Source: Shinella sp. WSJ-2
Lineage (GTDB): Bacteria > Pseudomonadota > Alphaproteobacteria > Rhizobiales > Rhizobiaceae
Assembly: GCF_003432075.1 (NCBI RefSeq)
Contig: NZ_QWBU01000016.1
Location: forward strand, 1 to 64,000
DNA: 64,000 nucleotides
Direction: 5' to 3'
A program made the translations under genes and the position numbers. Position 1 is the first letter of the stretch. Each line of letters starts with the position of its first letter. This document shows positions 43,871 to 54,508 of this stretch, one piece after another. Under the pieces are notes generated by a model. It worked only from the letters and a program-made list of their open reading frames with translations. It ran no database searches and had not been told where the DNA came from.

Positions 43871-44922
43871 AAACGGCCCTCTTGCCAGACGGCCTGACCC
43901 GCACTCTCGCCGGGCAGGTCCTTGCCTTCGCCGTCGCGCTATCGCTCGGCGCCGTGATCATCCTGCTGATCGACGAGAACCCCGTGACGGTGTTCATGAC
44001 GCTGATGCGCGGCGCCTTCGGCGATGCCGAGAAAATCGCCGGGACCCTGTTGCAGACGACGCCGATCCTGATCTGCGGCATTGCCGCCTGCATCGGGCTT
44101 CGTGGCGGCATGTTCAATGTCGGCATCGAGGGCCAGCTTTTCTTGGGCGGTTTTGCAGCCGCTTGGGTCGGCTTCGCCTTTGCGCTGCCGCCGGTCCTGC
44201 ATGTCGTCGTCGCCATCGCCTGCGCCATTCTTGCCGGTGCCGCTTGGGTCGCGATCCCCGCCTTTTTCCGCGTTCGCTACGGCACCAATGAAGTGGTCTC
44301 CACGATCCTCGCCAATTACATCGCGATCCTGCTCACCTCCTATTTCACGATCTTCCTCTTCAAGCGCCCGGGTGGATGGTCGGAAACGCCGCCAATCCTG
44401 GCGACTGCCTATCTGCCAGAGCTTTTCAGCTTCTCGCGACTAAACGTCGGGTTGTTGATCGGCCTGTTCCTGGCGATCGCAACCGCTGTTTTCTTCCGCT
44501 GGGCCTCCACCGGTTACGGGGTGACGATGGTCGGCTCCGCACCGAAATTCGCGGAATATGGCGGCATTAACGTTCGTAAGGTCGGCTTCGGCGTGCTCCT
44601 CGCCTCGGGCGCGGTGGGTGGCCTTGCCGGCGGCGTCGAAACGCTCGGTGTGCACCACCGCTTCATGGAAGGCTTCGCTCCCGGTTTCGGCTTCGACGGC
44701 CTGATTGCGGCTCTTCTCGCCAACGGATCACCGATCGGCACGATTTTCACCGCGCTGTTCTTCGGGGCACTCCGAGCCGGATCCTTGCTGCTTGAAGTCG
44801 ATACGACGGCCTCGCGCGAGATCATTACGGTCATCCAGGCCTTGATCATTCTTGCGGTCTCCGCGGACCTTATGATGCGCCGGCGCGGCGATCGCACGGG
44901 AGAGCGTCGATGGAAGTTCTAA
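43867..44922 (+). CDS. Nucleoside ABC transporter permease, first subunit
   Basis: This 351-residue membrane protein is of the NupB/YufP type, with about nine segments. Family signatures are CIGLRGGMFNVGIEGQLFLG and RYGTNEVVSTILANYIAILL. It overlaps the ATPase gene by 4 bases and the second permease gene by 13. It forms the channel with that second permease. Confidence 0.87.
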   Translation: MKTALLPDGLTRTLAGQVLAFAVALSLGAVIILLIDENPVTVFMTLMRGAFGDAEKIAGTLLQTTPILICGIAACIGLRGGMFNVGIEGQLFLGGFAAAWVGFAFALPPVLHVVVAIACAILAGAAWVAIPAFFRVRYGTNEVVSTILANYIAILLTSYFTIFLFKRPGGWSETPPILATAYLPELFSFSRLNVGLLIGLFLAIATAVFFRWASTGYGVTMVGSAPKFAEYGGINVRKVGFGVLLASGAVGGLAGGVETLGVHHRFMEGFAPGFGFDGLIAALLANGSPIGTIFTALFFGALRAGSLLLEVDTTASREIITVIQALIILAVSADLMMRRRGDRTGERRWKF

Positions 44923-45905
44923 GCACCATTTTCAATGTCGCGCTGATCGTCGCGACGATCCGTACCACGGCACCGATCCTTCTCGTCGCCCTGGGTGGCT
45001 CCTTCACCACCAAGGCCGGCATCTTCAACATCGGACTTGAAGGACAGATGCTGATCGCCGCCTTCTTCGCGGTGCTCGGCTCGATCTGGACCGGCTCCTC
45101 CCTCGGCGGACTGGTGATCGGCGTGGCGGCAGCGCTCGTCTTCGCCCTGGTCTTCGCAGTGCTGGTCATCAGCTTCCGCGCGAATGAGGTGGTGGTTGGC
45201 CTGGCGCTCAATATTCTTGCGGGCGGCATGACCATCTCCCTGATGAAGGCGATCTTCGGCACGCGCGGATCGATCGTCGGCCGCGGCATCGTGGGTCTGC
45301 CGAAGGTGCAGATTCCTGGCGCTCGCGATATCCTCGGGCCATACGCCCAGCTGATCTCCGGCTACACACCGCTGATCTATGTGGCGTTCATCGCCGTGCC
45401 CCTCCTCATCCTCATCTATGGACGCACGCGTCTCGGCCTCTATATACGCGTGGTCGGCGAGAAGCCGGAAGCTGCCGAAGCACTCGGCATTTCGATCGCC
45501 AAGGTCCGCTACACCGCCGCCCTGCTGTGCGGCCTGCTCGCCGGACTTGCGGGTGCGCATATGTCGCTCGGCTACATCACGATGTTCACCGAGAACATGT
45601 CTTCCGGACGCGGCTTCATGGCTGTCGCGATTCTGATCTTCTCGGGTGGCGATCCCTGGCGCGTGCTGGCGGGCTGCCTGCTGTTCGGTTTTGCCGACGC
45701 GCTGTCGCTGCGCCTGCAGACCTTCGGCTTCCCGTCCTATCTTGTGCTGGCGGTTCCTTATACCGTTGCTCTCACGGCGTTGTTTGCACTCTCCTGGAAG
45801 GCACGGCCGAAGCTCATCCGCGAAACGATAGAGACGATGCAGCGCGCGCTCTCCGTTCATCCGGCGAAATCCGAAACGCCGGACACCCGATCCAACCGTT
45901 CCTGA
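44910..45905 (+). CDS. Nucleoside ABC transporter permease, second subunit
   Basis: This 331-residue membrane protein is of the NupC/YufQ type, with TTKAGIFNIGLEGQMLIAAF and FRANEVVVGLALNILAGGMT as family markers. GGGAG precedes the ATG, which lies inside the end of the first permease gene. It completes the nucleoside transporter. Confidence 0.87.
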   Translation: MEVLSTIFNVALIVATIRTTAPILLVALGGSFTTKAGIFNIGLEGQMLIAAFFAVLGSIWTGSSLGGLVIGVAAALVFALVFAVLVISFRANEVVVGLALNILAGGMTISLMKAIFGTRGSIVGRGIVGLPKVQIPGARDILGPYAQLISGYTPLIYVAFIAVPLLILIYGRTRLGLYIRVVGEKPEAAEALGISIAKVRYTAALLCGLLAGLAGAHMSLGYITMFTENMSSGRGFMAVAILIFSGGDPWRVLAGCLLFGFADALSLRLQTFGFPSYLVLAVPYTVALTALFALSWKARPKLIRETIETMQRALSVHPAKSETPDTRSNRS

Positions 45906-45929
45906 TCTCACATCAATCGAAGGCTTGTC

Positions 45930-46949
45930 ATGCAACGCATCATCCTCGACGTCGATTCCGCTGGCGACGATATTCTCGCCGTTCTCTTCGCTGCCGCCCA
46001 CCCCGATATCAAGCTCGAGGGTGTCACGACGGTAACCGGCGCCGCCGGTCCGATCACGCAGGTCACCAATGTCGTGCTCAACACGCTCTCGCTCGCGGGC
46101 CGCGACGACATTCCCGTCCATGCCGGCGCCTGGCGTCCGATGGTCGGCAATTCCAAGACAGATATGGAAGCTCCGGTCCATTTCGAAAAGCGGTTGACCG
46201 CCCGCTTCGGCGACCGGCTGAAAACGTTCAATCCTCCTGCCCCAATACCGAAACGTGCGGCAACGCAGGGCCATGCCGTCGATTTCATCATCGAGACGGC
46301 CAAGGCGCATCCGGGCGAATTGACCCTCGTCACGACAGGCCCGACGACCAATGCCGCCATGGCCATTCTGCAAGAGCCGGCACTGCCTTCGCTCCTCAAG
46401 AACATGCTGGTCCTGGGCGGCAATTTTTCGACGCCCGGCAACATGACGCCCCTGTCGGAATACAATATCTGGGCGGACCCGGAAGCCGCACGCATCGTGC
46501 TCAATGCCGATTGCCCGAAAATCCTCGTGCCCCTCGATATCTGCGAAGACAATCGCGTCGCCGACAGCATGCTGACGCGTGACGATCTCGCCGACATGGC
46601 CAGCGTCTCGAAGGACAACGCCGTCGTCGACATGATCCGCGAGGTCTTCCCGATCTATATCGATATCTGGCGCGAATTCTTCGGTCTTGTCGGCTTCCCG
46701 ATGGACGACGTCATCACCGTCGCGCTCGCCATCGACCCCGATCTCGTCACCACCACCGCTCCGCTGTTTGCCGATGTCGTGATCGAAAAGGGCATCGCGC
46801 GCGGCCAAACTGTCGCCTATCGCGGACACCAGATCCTGCCCGGCGGCGATGGCCCGAAGACCACCCGGATCGGCACGGGCCTTGACGGTCGCCGCTTCCT
46901 CGAAATGTTCAAGACGACAATGGCGCGCTACGGCCGCGCTGCAGCCTGA
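45930..46949 (+). CDS. Nucleoside hydrolase-family protein with atypical active site
   Basis: This 339-residue protein has the nucleoside hydrolase fold. The calcium-binding N-terminus is DVDSAGDD (Asp7, 9, 13, 14), where the usual form is D-x-D-P-G-x-D-D. Near the C-terminus, the position that normally holds the catalytic His-Asp pair reads PMDDVITVALAIDP, so the His is absent while the Asp is kept. The GNFSTPGN segment is intact. It may act on an unusual nucleoside, or partner with the canonical enzyme encoded next. AAGG precedes the ATG. Confidence 0.82.
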   Translation: MQRIILDVDSAGDDILAVLFAAAHPDIKLEGVTTVTGAAGPITQVTNVVLNTLSLAGRDDIPVHAGAWRPMVGNSKTDMEAPVHFEKRLTARFGDRLKTFNPPAPIPKRAATQGHAVDFIIETAKAHPGELTLVTTGPTTNAAMAILQEPALPSLLKNMLVLGGNFSTPGNMTPLSEYNIWADPEAARIVLNADCPKILVPLDICEDNRVADSMLTRDDLADMASVSKDNAVVDMIREVFPIYIDIWREFFGLVGFPMDDVITVALAIDPDLVTTTAPLFADVVIEKGIARGQTVAYRGHQILPGGDGPKTTRIGTGLDGRRFLEMFKTTMARYGRAAA

Positions 46950-46961
46950 AGGATCAGACCC

Positions 46962-47885
46962 ATGGCCACTCCTATCCTCTATGACTGCGACCCCGGTCAC
47001 GACGACGCCATTGCGCTTGTCATGGCGCATCGCTCGCCGGAAATCGAACTTCTCGGCGTTACGACGACCTGCGGCAATGCCGAACTCGAACGCACGACGG
47101 CCAATGCCATCCGTGTTCTCGACTTCCTGGGCGCAACCGATGTGCCTGTTGCCGCCGGCTGCGCCCGCCCGCTTGCCCGTCCTCTGGTTCTCGGCACGGC
47201 CGATGGCCCGAGCGGTATGGACGGTTCTCCCTACCTACCCGAGCCCAAGCGCGGCCCCATCGCCCAGCATGCCGTCGATTTCCTGGCAGAGAAGCTTGCC
47301 GCCGCAGCCGAACCCATGACCGTCGTTGCTACGGGGCCGCTCACCAATATCGGTCTGCTCGTATTGAAGCATCCCGACGTCTTGTCCAAGATCAAGGAAC
47401 TGATCTGGATGGGCGGCGTCTTCTATCGCAAGAGCGAGATCATCACGCCGACGGAATTCAACGCCTTCTGCGATCCGGAATCACTGAAGATCGTGCTCGA
47501 CAGCGGCGTGCCGATTACGATGGTCGGTCTGGATGTCACCATGCAGGTGCTGATCGAGGCCGAACAGTATGAGGAGCTTGGCAAGATCGACACGCAGCTC
47601 GGCAAGCTGGTGATGGACTGGCTGCGTTTCTATGAGAAACTGCACCGCAACTCGATGGGCGTCGGCGGCGCCATGCACGACCCGCTCGCGCTCGCCCTCG
47701 TAATCGATCCGACGCTGGTGCGCACCAAACCCGTTCACATCGGCGTCGACCTCAATGGCACCTACACATTCGGCGCAACCGTTGCCGATTTCTGGAAGGA
47801 GCGCGGTGAGCCGGACAATGCACGCATTGCCTACGAGGTGGATGCCGACCGATTCTTCAAGCTGATGTTCGATCTTCTGAGGTAA
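46962..47885 (+). CDS. Nucleoside hydrolase (canonical)
   Basis: This 307-residue protein is of the IunH/RihA type. It has the standard DCDPGHDD calcium loop (residues 8-15), GVTTTCGN, ATGPLTNIGLL and the C-terminal AMHDPLALALVIDP with the catalytic His-Asp. It splits nucleosides into base and ribose in the cytoplasm. AAGGA lies 9 bases before the ATG, 12 bases after the first hydrolase gene. The base specificity is not evident from sequence. Confidence 0.9.
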   Translation: MATPILYDCDPGHDDAIALVMAHRSPEIELLGVTTTCGNAELERTTANAIRVLDFLGATDVPVAAGCARPLARPLVLGTADGPSGMDGSPYLPEPKRGPIAQHAVDFLAEKLAAAAEPMTVVATGPLTNIGLLVLKHPDVLSKIKELIWMGGVFYRKSEIITPTEFNAFCDPESLKIVLDSGVPITMVGLDVTMQVLIEAEQYEELGKIDTQLGKLVMDWLRFYEKLHRNSMGVGGAMHDPLALALVIDPTLVRTKPVHIGVDLNGTYTFGATVADFWKERGEPDNARIAYEVDADRFFKLMFDLLR

Positions 47886-47918
47886 CGCGGCTACGGACGT
47901 CAACATGGAGACAAAAGC

Positions 47919-49025
<1,107 letters not shown>

Positions 49026-49071
49026 ACCACGCGGTGGTGGCGCGAGAGTTGAGCAATCGAGAGCGTTTGGC

Positions 49072-50262
49072 ATGATCTTCGACTATTGCGTTATCGGGGG
49101 TGGTATTGTCGGCCTCGCAACTGCCATGCGACTTCTCGAAACCAGGCCGGGCAGCAGTCTCGTTGTCCTGGAAAAGGAAAATCGGCTCGCGAAGCATCAG
49201 ACCGGGCACAACAGCGGCGTCATCCATGCCGGCATCTACTACCCGCCGGGAAGCCTGAAGGCAGAACTTTGCCGCAAAGGCTCTGTGGCAACCAAAACAT
49301 TCTGTGCTGAAAATGGCATCCGTTTCGATGTTTGCGGCAAGCTCCTTGTCGCGACATCCGCTGCCGAAGTTTTAAGGATGGAGGCACTCTACGAACGCTC
49401 GAGACAAAACGGCATCGAGGTTGCAAGGGTTGGTGCCGAGGAATTGAAAGAGCGGGAACCGAATGTCCGTGGTCAGGGCGCACTTCTTGTTCCCTCTACC
49501 GGTATCGTCGACTATTCCGAAATATGCCGCGCCATGGGCTGCCGTATCGAGGCCCTAGGCGGCGAGATCCACTTGTCGACCCGGGTATCCGGCATCCGCG
49601 AGACGGCGGCCGCCGTGGATATAGACTGCGAAGGCAAAAGCTGGCGGGCGAAAAAACTGATCGTGTGCGGCGGGCTGCAATCGGACCGGTTGGCGATGTC
49701 GGCCGGCCTCTCGATCGACCATCGCATCATCCCATTTCGCGGCGAATACTACCGCCTCTCGCCCGAGAAGAGCGCCATCGTCCGCCACCTCATATACCCC
49801 ATCCCCGACCCGGCCTTGCCGTTTCTGGGCATACATCTCACGCGCATGATCGATGGCGGCGTGACGGTGGGGCCGAATGCGGTCATCGGTTTTGCGCGCG
49901 AAGGGTATCCACGTCTTTCCGTTGATCTTTCCGACACGGTCGATATCGTGCGCTTTCCCGGGTTCTGGAAAACCGCTTTTTCCCATCGAAAGTCGGCCCT
50001 TCAGGAATTCCGAAACTCCTTCTGGAAGGCCGGGTATCTGAAGGAATGCCAGAAGTACTGCCCAAGCCTCGACCTGGGCGACCTTCTTCCATATGAGGCC
50101 GGTATCCGCGCGCAAGCGGTGCACAAGGACGGCACCCTGATCCACGACTTCCTCTTCGCCGAAACGGACAGGATGCTGCATGTCTGCAATGCCCCGTCCC
50201 CCGCGGCCACCTCGGCCTTGCCGATCGCAGAAATGATCATCTCGCGCATGGCGGCCCGCTAG
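49072..50262 (+). CDS. lhgO: L-2-hydroxyglutarate oxidase
   Basis: This 396-residue FAD protein starts MIFDYCVIGGGIVGLATAMR and carries QTGHNSGVIHAGIYYPPGSL, the LhgO signature, and LLPYEAGIRAQAVHKDGTL. It oxidises L-2-hydroxyglutarate to 2-oxoglutarate at the membrane. The start is chosen because the longer upstream frame lies over the ATPase gene. It is the last gene of the nucleoside operon. The link could be a dicarboxylate product of heterocycle breakdown. Relatives that act on other 2-hydroxy acids are possible. Confidence 0.85.
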   Translation: MIFDYCVIGGGIVGLATAMRLLETRPGSSLVVLEKENRLAKHQTGHNSGVIHAGIYYPPGSLKAELCRKGSVATKTFCAENGIRFDVCGKLLVATSAAEVLRMEALYERSRQNGIEVARVGAEELKEREPNVRGQGALLVPSTGIVDYSEICRAMGCRIEALGGEIHLSTRVSGIRETAAAVDIDCEGKSWRAKKLIVCGGLQSDRLAMSAGLSIDHRIIPFRGEYYRLSPEKSAIVRHLIYPIPDPALPFLGIHLTRMIDGGVTVGPNAVIGFAREGYPRLSVDLSDTVDIVRFPGFWKTAFSHRKSALQEFRNSFWKAGYLKECQKYCPSLDLGDLLPYEAGIRAQAVHKDGTLIHDFLFAETDRMLHVCNAPSPAATSALPIAEMIISRMAAR

Positions 50263-50285
50263 GCAGGCCGCCGAACGCGCGTCGG

Positions 50286-52337
50286 CTATCGCATCATCGC
50301 CGGCACATTGCCGCCATCGACCGTGATGACGGCCCCTGTCGAAGTGCGGGCGGTGGCAAGGTGAAGGACAGCATCGGCGACGTCGTTTGCGGTAACCTCA
50401 CGCTGAAGCAGGTTGCCGCGCATGTAGACCTCGGGTGTGACACCGCGTGCCTGGGCCCGCTCTTCGACCATCGCATCGGTCATGAGGCGCGTTCTGATCC
50501 GGTCGGGATTGACGGCGTTGACCGTAATCCCGTCCGCGGCATGTTCCAGCGCATATTGGCGCATCAATGCCATCAAGGCCGCCTTGGAGGTGCCATAGGG
50601 ACCAAAGTCCGATCCCGGATTGACCGCCTGTTTGCTGACATTGAAAACAATCGAACCACCGGTCTTCTGCTTGCGCATCACTTTCACCGCTGCGCGGGCG
50701 ATATAGTGATGGCTCCAGAAATTCAGGTCGAAGGCGGCCTTGAAAGTGCTGTCGGCAACATCGAGCAGTGCGCCCTGGAAAGCCGCTCCGGCATTGGAGA
50801 CCAGAATATCGATCCCGCCATAGGTCTCGGCTACCTTTGCGATCGCGTCAACGGCCGCTTTCTCATCCGTCAGGTCGCAGGCAACGGCAAGCGCGCCGAG
50901 ACGCCGCGCCTCACTCTCGGCACGGTCCGCGTCGACATCGATCAGGGCCACTTCTGCACCCTGTGCACGGAGAGCTTCCGCGACGGCAAGCCCGAGGCCG
51001 CCGGCTCCGCCGGTGACAACCGCGACCTGGCGTGTCAGAGGCTTCTCGACCTGCTTGGCCAGCTTCACCTGCTCCAGCGACCAATATTCGATATCGAACA
51101 GGTCTTCTTCGGAAAGCGCCTCGAACCTGTCGATCCCCTCAGCGCCTCGGATGACCTCGATGGTGGCTTCGGCAACGTCGGCACATATCCGCGCCGCCTT
51201 CTGCGTCGGGCCAGCAGCAAACAGGCCAATACCCTCGATATAGAAGACCCGCGGCATCGGATCGAGCATTGTCTTGCCGCCGCCGCAGCGGGCATTGTTG
51301 CGCTCGAAATAGGCCTTGTAGTCGGAGATGTAGGCCGAGACCGCAGCGGTCACCTTCTCACCCCACGTTTCAAGCTCGTTGGCCTGCGGCGCCGGAAGCG
51401 CGATGCCGAACCGCTTGATATGGATGACATGTTCGGGCGTCGCATTCCCGCGCCGAACGAGATCCGCGACATTCGGAGCGCCGCAGAAATCCAGGATGCG
51501 ATCGTTGGCGCGACGTTCGAGCACGAAGCGCCGGAAACGCCCCTCCTCCTGTCCCGGCAGCGCGATCGCGCCGCGCAGGATCGGCGCAATATCGGAAACG
51601 GATGCAAGCGGCTCCGCCTTTGCAATGAAGCGTCCGAACGGAGAGGCCTCGCCCTCGGCAATGCGCTTTTCCGCCCGGTCGATGGCCGCGATCATGTTTT
51701 CGTAAGCTTCGCGTGGATCGTCGGACCAGGTGAAGATGCCATGCTTCAACAGGATCATGCCGGGTGCATCCGGTCGTTTGGAAAACGCTTCGAGGCAGGC
51801 CTTCGAAAGATCGAAGCCCGGCATCACATAGGGCACGATGATCATCTCGGGAAACAGTTCCCGGATGATTGCTTCACCGTTCGGCTGGTTCGTCAGGGCG
51901 ACGATCGCGTTGGCATGGGTGTGATCGACATGCTTGAACGGCAGGATGGCGTGAAGGATTGCCTCGACCGACGGGTTGGGTGCAGCAGGGTCGAGCAGAA
52001 GACGGCGCTGCAGCATGACCATATCGTCATCGCTCAGTGTCTCGTATTCGACCATGGCCTTCAGCGGCGCGAGGCGAAGTGCCGGAAGACCCGCGGGCTC
52101 GATCTTGCCCATGTCCCAGCCGCTGCCCTTGACGCAAAGAACCTCGACTGCTGTACCGTCATGGTCGATCAGCGTGGTCTTGACCGACGTATTGCCGCCG
52201 CCGTGCAGCACCAGCTGAGGCACCGAGCCGAGAAGGCGTGTCGTATAGGTTCGGATTGCAACATCACGATTCACGCCTGCCTGCTCATAAGCACCGACGA
52301 CTGCATCAAACTCCGCTTGCGACCATTTCGACTGCAT
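50286..52337 (-). CDS. Bifunctional class II aldolase / short-chain dehydrogenase (RhaD-like)
   Basis: This 683-residue fusion has two parts. Residues 1 to about 410 form a class II aldolase with HGGGNTSVKT, VKGSGWDMGKIEP and the zinc motif KHVDHTHANA. Residues from about 430 form an SDR domain with VTGGAGGLGLAVAEAL, NAGAAFQG and YGTSK. The form is known as bifunctional rhamnulose-1-phosphate aldolase/lactaldehyde dehydrogenase, but no rhamnose isomerase or kinase genes are near. It would split a ketose-1-phosphate into dihydroxyacetone phosphate and an aldehyde, and the SDR would process one product. A SorC regulator is divergent. Confidence 0.86.
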   Translation of the reverse strand: MQSKWSQAEFDAVVGAYEQAGVNRDVAIRTYTTRLLGSVPQLVLHGGGNTSVKTTLIDHDGTAVEVLCVKGSGWDMGKIEPAGLPALRLAPLKAMVEYETLSDDDMVMLQRRLLLDPAAPNPSVEAILHAILPFKHVDHTHANAIVALTNQPNGEAIIRELFPEMIIVPYVMPGFDLSKACLEAFSKRPDAPGMILLKHGIFTWSDDPREAYENMIAAIDRAEKRIAEGEASPFGRFIAKAEPLASVSDIAPILRGAIALPGQEEGRFRRFVLERRANDRILDFCGAPNVADLVRRGNATPEHVIHIKRFGIALPAPQANELETWGEKVTAAVSAYISDYKAYFERNNARCGGGKTMLDPMPRVFYIEGIGLFAAGPTQKAARICADVAEATIEVIRGAEGIDRFEALSEEDLFDIEYWSLEQVKLAKQVEKPLTRQVAVVTGGAGGLGLAVAEALRAQGAEVALIDVDADRAESEARRLGALAVACDLTDEKAAVDAIAKVAETYGGIDILVSNAGAAFQGALLDVADSTFKAAFDLNFWSHHYIARAAVKVMRKQKTGGSIVFNVSKQAVNPGSDFGPYGTSKAALMALMRQYALEHAADGITVNAVNPDRIRTRLMTDAMVEERAQARGVTPEVYMRGNLLQREVTANDVADAVLHLATARTSTGAVITVDGGNVPAMMR

Positions 52338-52435
52338 AAGAACTCCCTTGCGGACGACGTACGCGCCCTGTCAGCGGGGCAAAGTCGCAACGCGCCATCC
52401 CCAAATCAACTCGAATTACAATTGCCATCATGTTA

Positions 52436-52447
52436 TGACATTAGTCA
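52436..52447. promoter_or_regulatory. SorC-type operator between aldolase and sorC genes
   Basis: TGAC, ATTA, GTCA is a perfect palindrome in its arms. It matches at 11 of 12 positions the sites at 59372 and in front of dhaK. On the minus strand it overlaps TTGACT, a likely -35 of the aldolase gene. It is a candidate operator for the SorC regulator. Confidence 0.6.
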
Positions 52448-52522
52448 ATGGACCATGTCGCATGGTTGATCAACTCTGCAATTCGTGTCAGTCAATCGCG
52501 GAGACCTCACTGGAAACGCTTC

Positions 52523-53503
52523 ATGAAACGGGACGACCTCGCGCCGACTGCGCAACCAACTCCGGCGGAATTCGACGATGCCGTCGTGTGGGCGACGTGG
52601 CTCTACTACGAGGATCAACTCACCCAGAACGAGATTGCAAAACTTCTGGGCGTTTCGCGTGCGACCATCGTCAATTACCTCCAGGAAGCGCGAAAACGCG
52701 GGATCGTGCGCATTCTGATGAATGCGGAAGTGGCCACCCGCACGGACATTTCCCGCAGGCTCGCGGAACGATACGGCCTCGAACAGGTCATGGTGCTTCC
52801 AGGTACGGAGGATAAAAGCCCGACGGCGATGCTCAAGGCGCTCGGCGCCGGCGGCGCCCGCCTGATCGAACGCCTGACGAAGCCCGGCGATACGATCTGC
52901 GTTTCCTGGGGACAAACGGTTCTCGCCGTCGCAGAAGCCCTCGATCTGCCGCGCCCGCTTGAAGGGCTGAGCGTGGTGCAGGTCACCGGCGCGTCGACCG
53001 GCAACAAAGCATTCTCGGCTGAATTCTGCACCGCCATCATGGCGCGCAATCTGGGAGCCGTCAGCGTCAATATGGTGGCTCCCGCGGTGTTGAGCTCGGC
53101 AGGATTGCGGGATGCGCTGATGGCCGAACCGGTGCTGCGCCGCCAGTTCGAACGCATAGGCCAAGCCGATCTGATCGTGTTCGGCGTCGGCGCGCTGGGG
53201 CCCGACAGCACGATGCGCATCGCCGATGTCACCGACAATACCGAGATCGATGAATATGCCGCAGAAGGCGCGGTCGCGGTGCTCATCTGCCGGTTCCTCG
53301 ACAATATGGGCCAGCAGATCACCCGCGATTTCGACAGTCGGGTCATCGGCATCGAGCTTGACGAGTTGCGCAGACTGCCGCGCCGCCTGTGCGTGGCCGG
53401 CGGCGCCAACAAGACGGATGCGATCCGCGCCGTCCTGAAGGGCGGCTATGCCACCCATCTCGTCACCGACATGGCGTCCGCCGAGCAATTGCTTCGGGAC
53501 TAG
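52523..53503 (+). CDS. SorC/DeoR-type sugar-binding transcriptional regulator
   Basis: This 326-residue protein starts MKRDDLAPTAQP (GGAA 9 bases upstream). It has the SorC helix-turn-helix WLYYEDQLTQNEIAKLLGVS and RATIVNYLQEARKRGIV, followed by a sugar-phosphate-binding domain (GAGGARLIERLTKPGDTICV and following). The DNA-reading helix is nearly the same as in the SorC-DhaK fusion at 61.6 kb. It is divergent from the aldolase gene with a palindrome between, and convergent with the PfkB gene. It likely controls the 50-61 kb units. Confidence 0.88.
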   Translation: MKRDDLAPTAQPTPAEFDDAVVWATWLYYEDQLTQNEIAKLLGVSRATIVNYLQEARKRGIVRILMNAEVATRTDISRRLAERYGLEQVMVLPGTEDKSPTAMLKALGAGGARLIERLTKPGDTICVSWGQTVLAVAEALDLPRPLEGLSVVQVTGASTGNKAFSAEFCTAIMARNLGAVSVNMVAPAVLSSAGLRDALMAEPVLRRQFERIGQADLIVFGVGALGPDSTMRIADVTDNTEIDEYAAEGAVAVLICRFLDNMGQQITRDFDSRVIGIELDELRRLPRRLCVAGGANKTDAIRAVLKGGYATHLVTDMASAEQLLRD

Positions 53504-53525
53504 GGCGGCGGCAGGCGCCGCCCTA
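53501..53525. terminator. Hairpin between convergent sorC and PfkB genes
   Basis: TAGGGCGGCG pairs perfectly with CGCCGCCCTA (10 bases, 5-base loop GCAGG). The left arm includes the stop codon of the regulator. There is no T run, but its place between convergent genes suggests a shared terminator. Confidence 0.6.
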
Positions 53526-53535
53526 TGAGCCGCTG

Positions 53536-54483
53536 TCATGCAGCCTTGCGCGGGGCGCTGTTCATGAAGGCCAGCGTTTCATCGAACGAGCGGATGCCCG
53601 CATCCGAGCCCAGACCGGTGGCGACGAGCGCAGCACTCGCCTGTGCAAAATTCAGCGCTGTCGTAAGATCCATCTTGTGGTGAAGCGCCGTGATGTAACC
53701 GGCATCGAAGGCGTCGCCGCAGCCGGTCGTGTCGACCACCTCGATTTCGAAAGCCCGCTCGCGCACGACGGCGCCCGCCGCATCCATGAAGCAGACGCCA
53801 TCTCCCCCGAGCGTGAAGACGCAATGCTTCACGCCGCGATCGAGGAAGAACCGCCCGGCACTTTCAACATCGGCCGCACCGGAAATCTGCTTGGCCTCCT
53901 CGATGGACGGCATGAAATAATCGATATGCGGGAACAGCGGCTCGATGAGGCCGAGCGTGCCATCATTGGCGCCAAGCAGGTCGAAGGTTGTGATGCGACC
54001 ACGCTGCTTGGCCGCGGCCAGTAGCCTGCGGCTCGGTTCGCCGTCGAGTTTTGCCAGAAGCCCCGTACCGCCGAGATGCACGATGGGCGCGGCCAGCACC
54101 GCATCGAGGCGGTCGGCAGGAACGTCGAAATGGTCCGATGCGCCGCGGGCGTGCAGCGCGGGACGATCGCCGTTGCGGCGAATGTTCAGGATGGTGGCTG
54201 ACGTCGGCACGCCCTTGAGGCGCTGCATTTCCGTGGTATCGACCCCGAAGCGCTGCAAGGTGGCCAGAACGAAATCGGCTTTTTCATCCTCGCCGACGGC
54301 GCCGACCGCCAGGCAGTTCAGTCCGAGCTTCGCCAGATCGACGACCGTTCCACCCGCCGTACCGGCAACCGTCAGACGGATCTCGTCGATGAATTCGACA
54401 TTGCCGCCTTCCGGTATCGCATCGACCGGCCGACCAAGCACGTCCAGAATGTAAAGCCCGACGACGGAAACATCATGAGCCAC
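53536..54483 (-). CDS. PfkB-family carbohydrate kinase
   Basis: This 315-residue kinase has the two PfkB patterns: a glycine-rich N-terminal AGTAGGTVVDLAKLGLNCLA and the C-terminal TTGCGDAFDAGYI with the anion hole and catalytic Asp. The start is GTG (54483) with GGGAGG 5 bases before it. It is the last gene of the ribose-type ABC operon and probably phosphorylates the imported sugar, ketose or polyol product, feeding the aldolase. The exact sugar is unknown. Confidence 0.87.
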   Translation of the reverse strand: MAHDVSVVGLYILDVLGRPVDAIPEGGNVEFIDEIRLTVAGTAGGTVVDLAKLGLNCLAVGAVGEDEKADFVLATLQRFGVDTTEMQRLKGVPTSATILNIRRNGDRPALHARGASDHFDVPADRLDAVLAAPIVHLGGTGLLAKLDGEPSRRLLAAAKQRGRITTFDLLGANDGTLGLIEPLFPHIDYFMPSIEEAKQISGAADVESAGRFFLDRGVKHCVFTLGGDGVCFMDAAGAVVRERAFEIEVVDTTGCGDAFDAGYITALHHKMDLTTALNFAQASAALVATGLGSDAGIRSFDETLAFMNSAPRKAA

Positions 54484-54508
54484 GAAAACCTCCCATTTTC
54501 AAATATAT

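Noticed and set aside
44919-47030. Open frame of about 700 codons antisense to the permease and nucleoside hydrolase genes
   Set aside because: It spans several real genes on the other strand and has no family features or ribosome site.
50361-52469. Open frame of about 700 codons antisense to the aldolase/SDR gene
   Set aside because: It is a shadow frame of a GC-rich gene: the opposite strand encodes clear aldolase and SDR motifs, and the antisense product has no recognisable domain.
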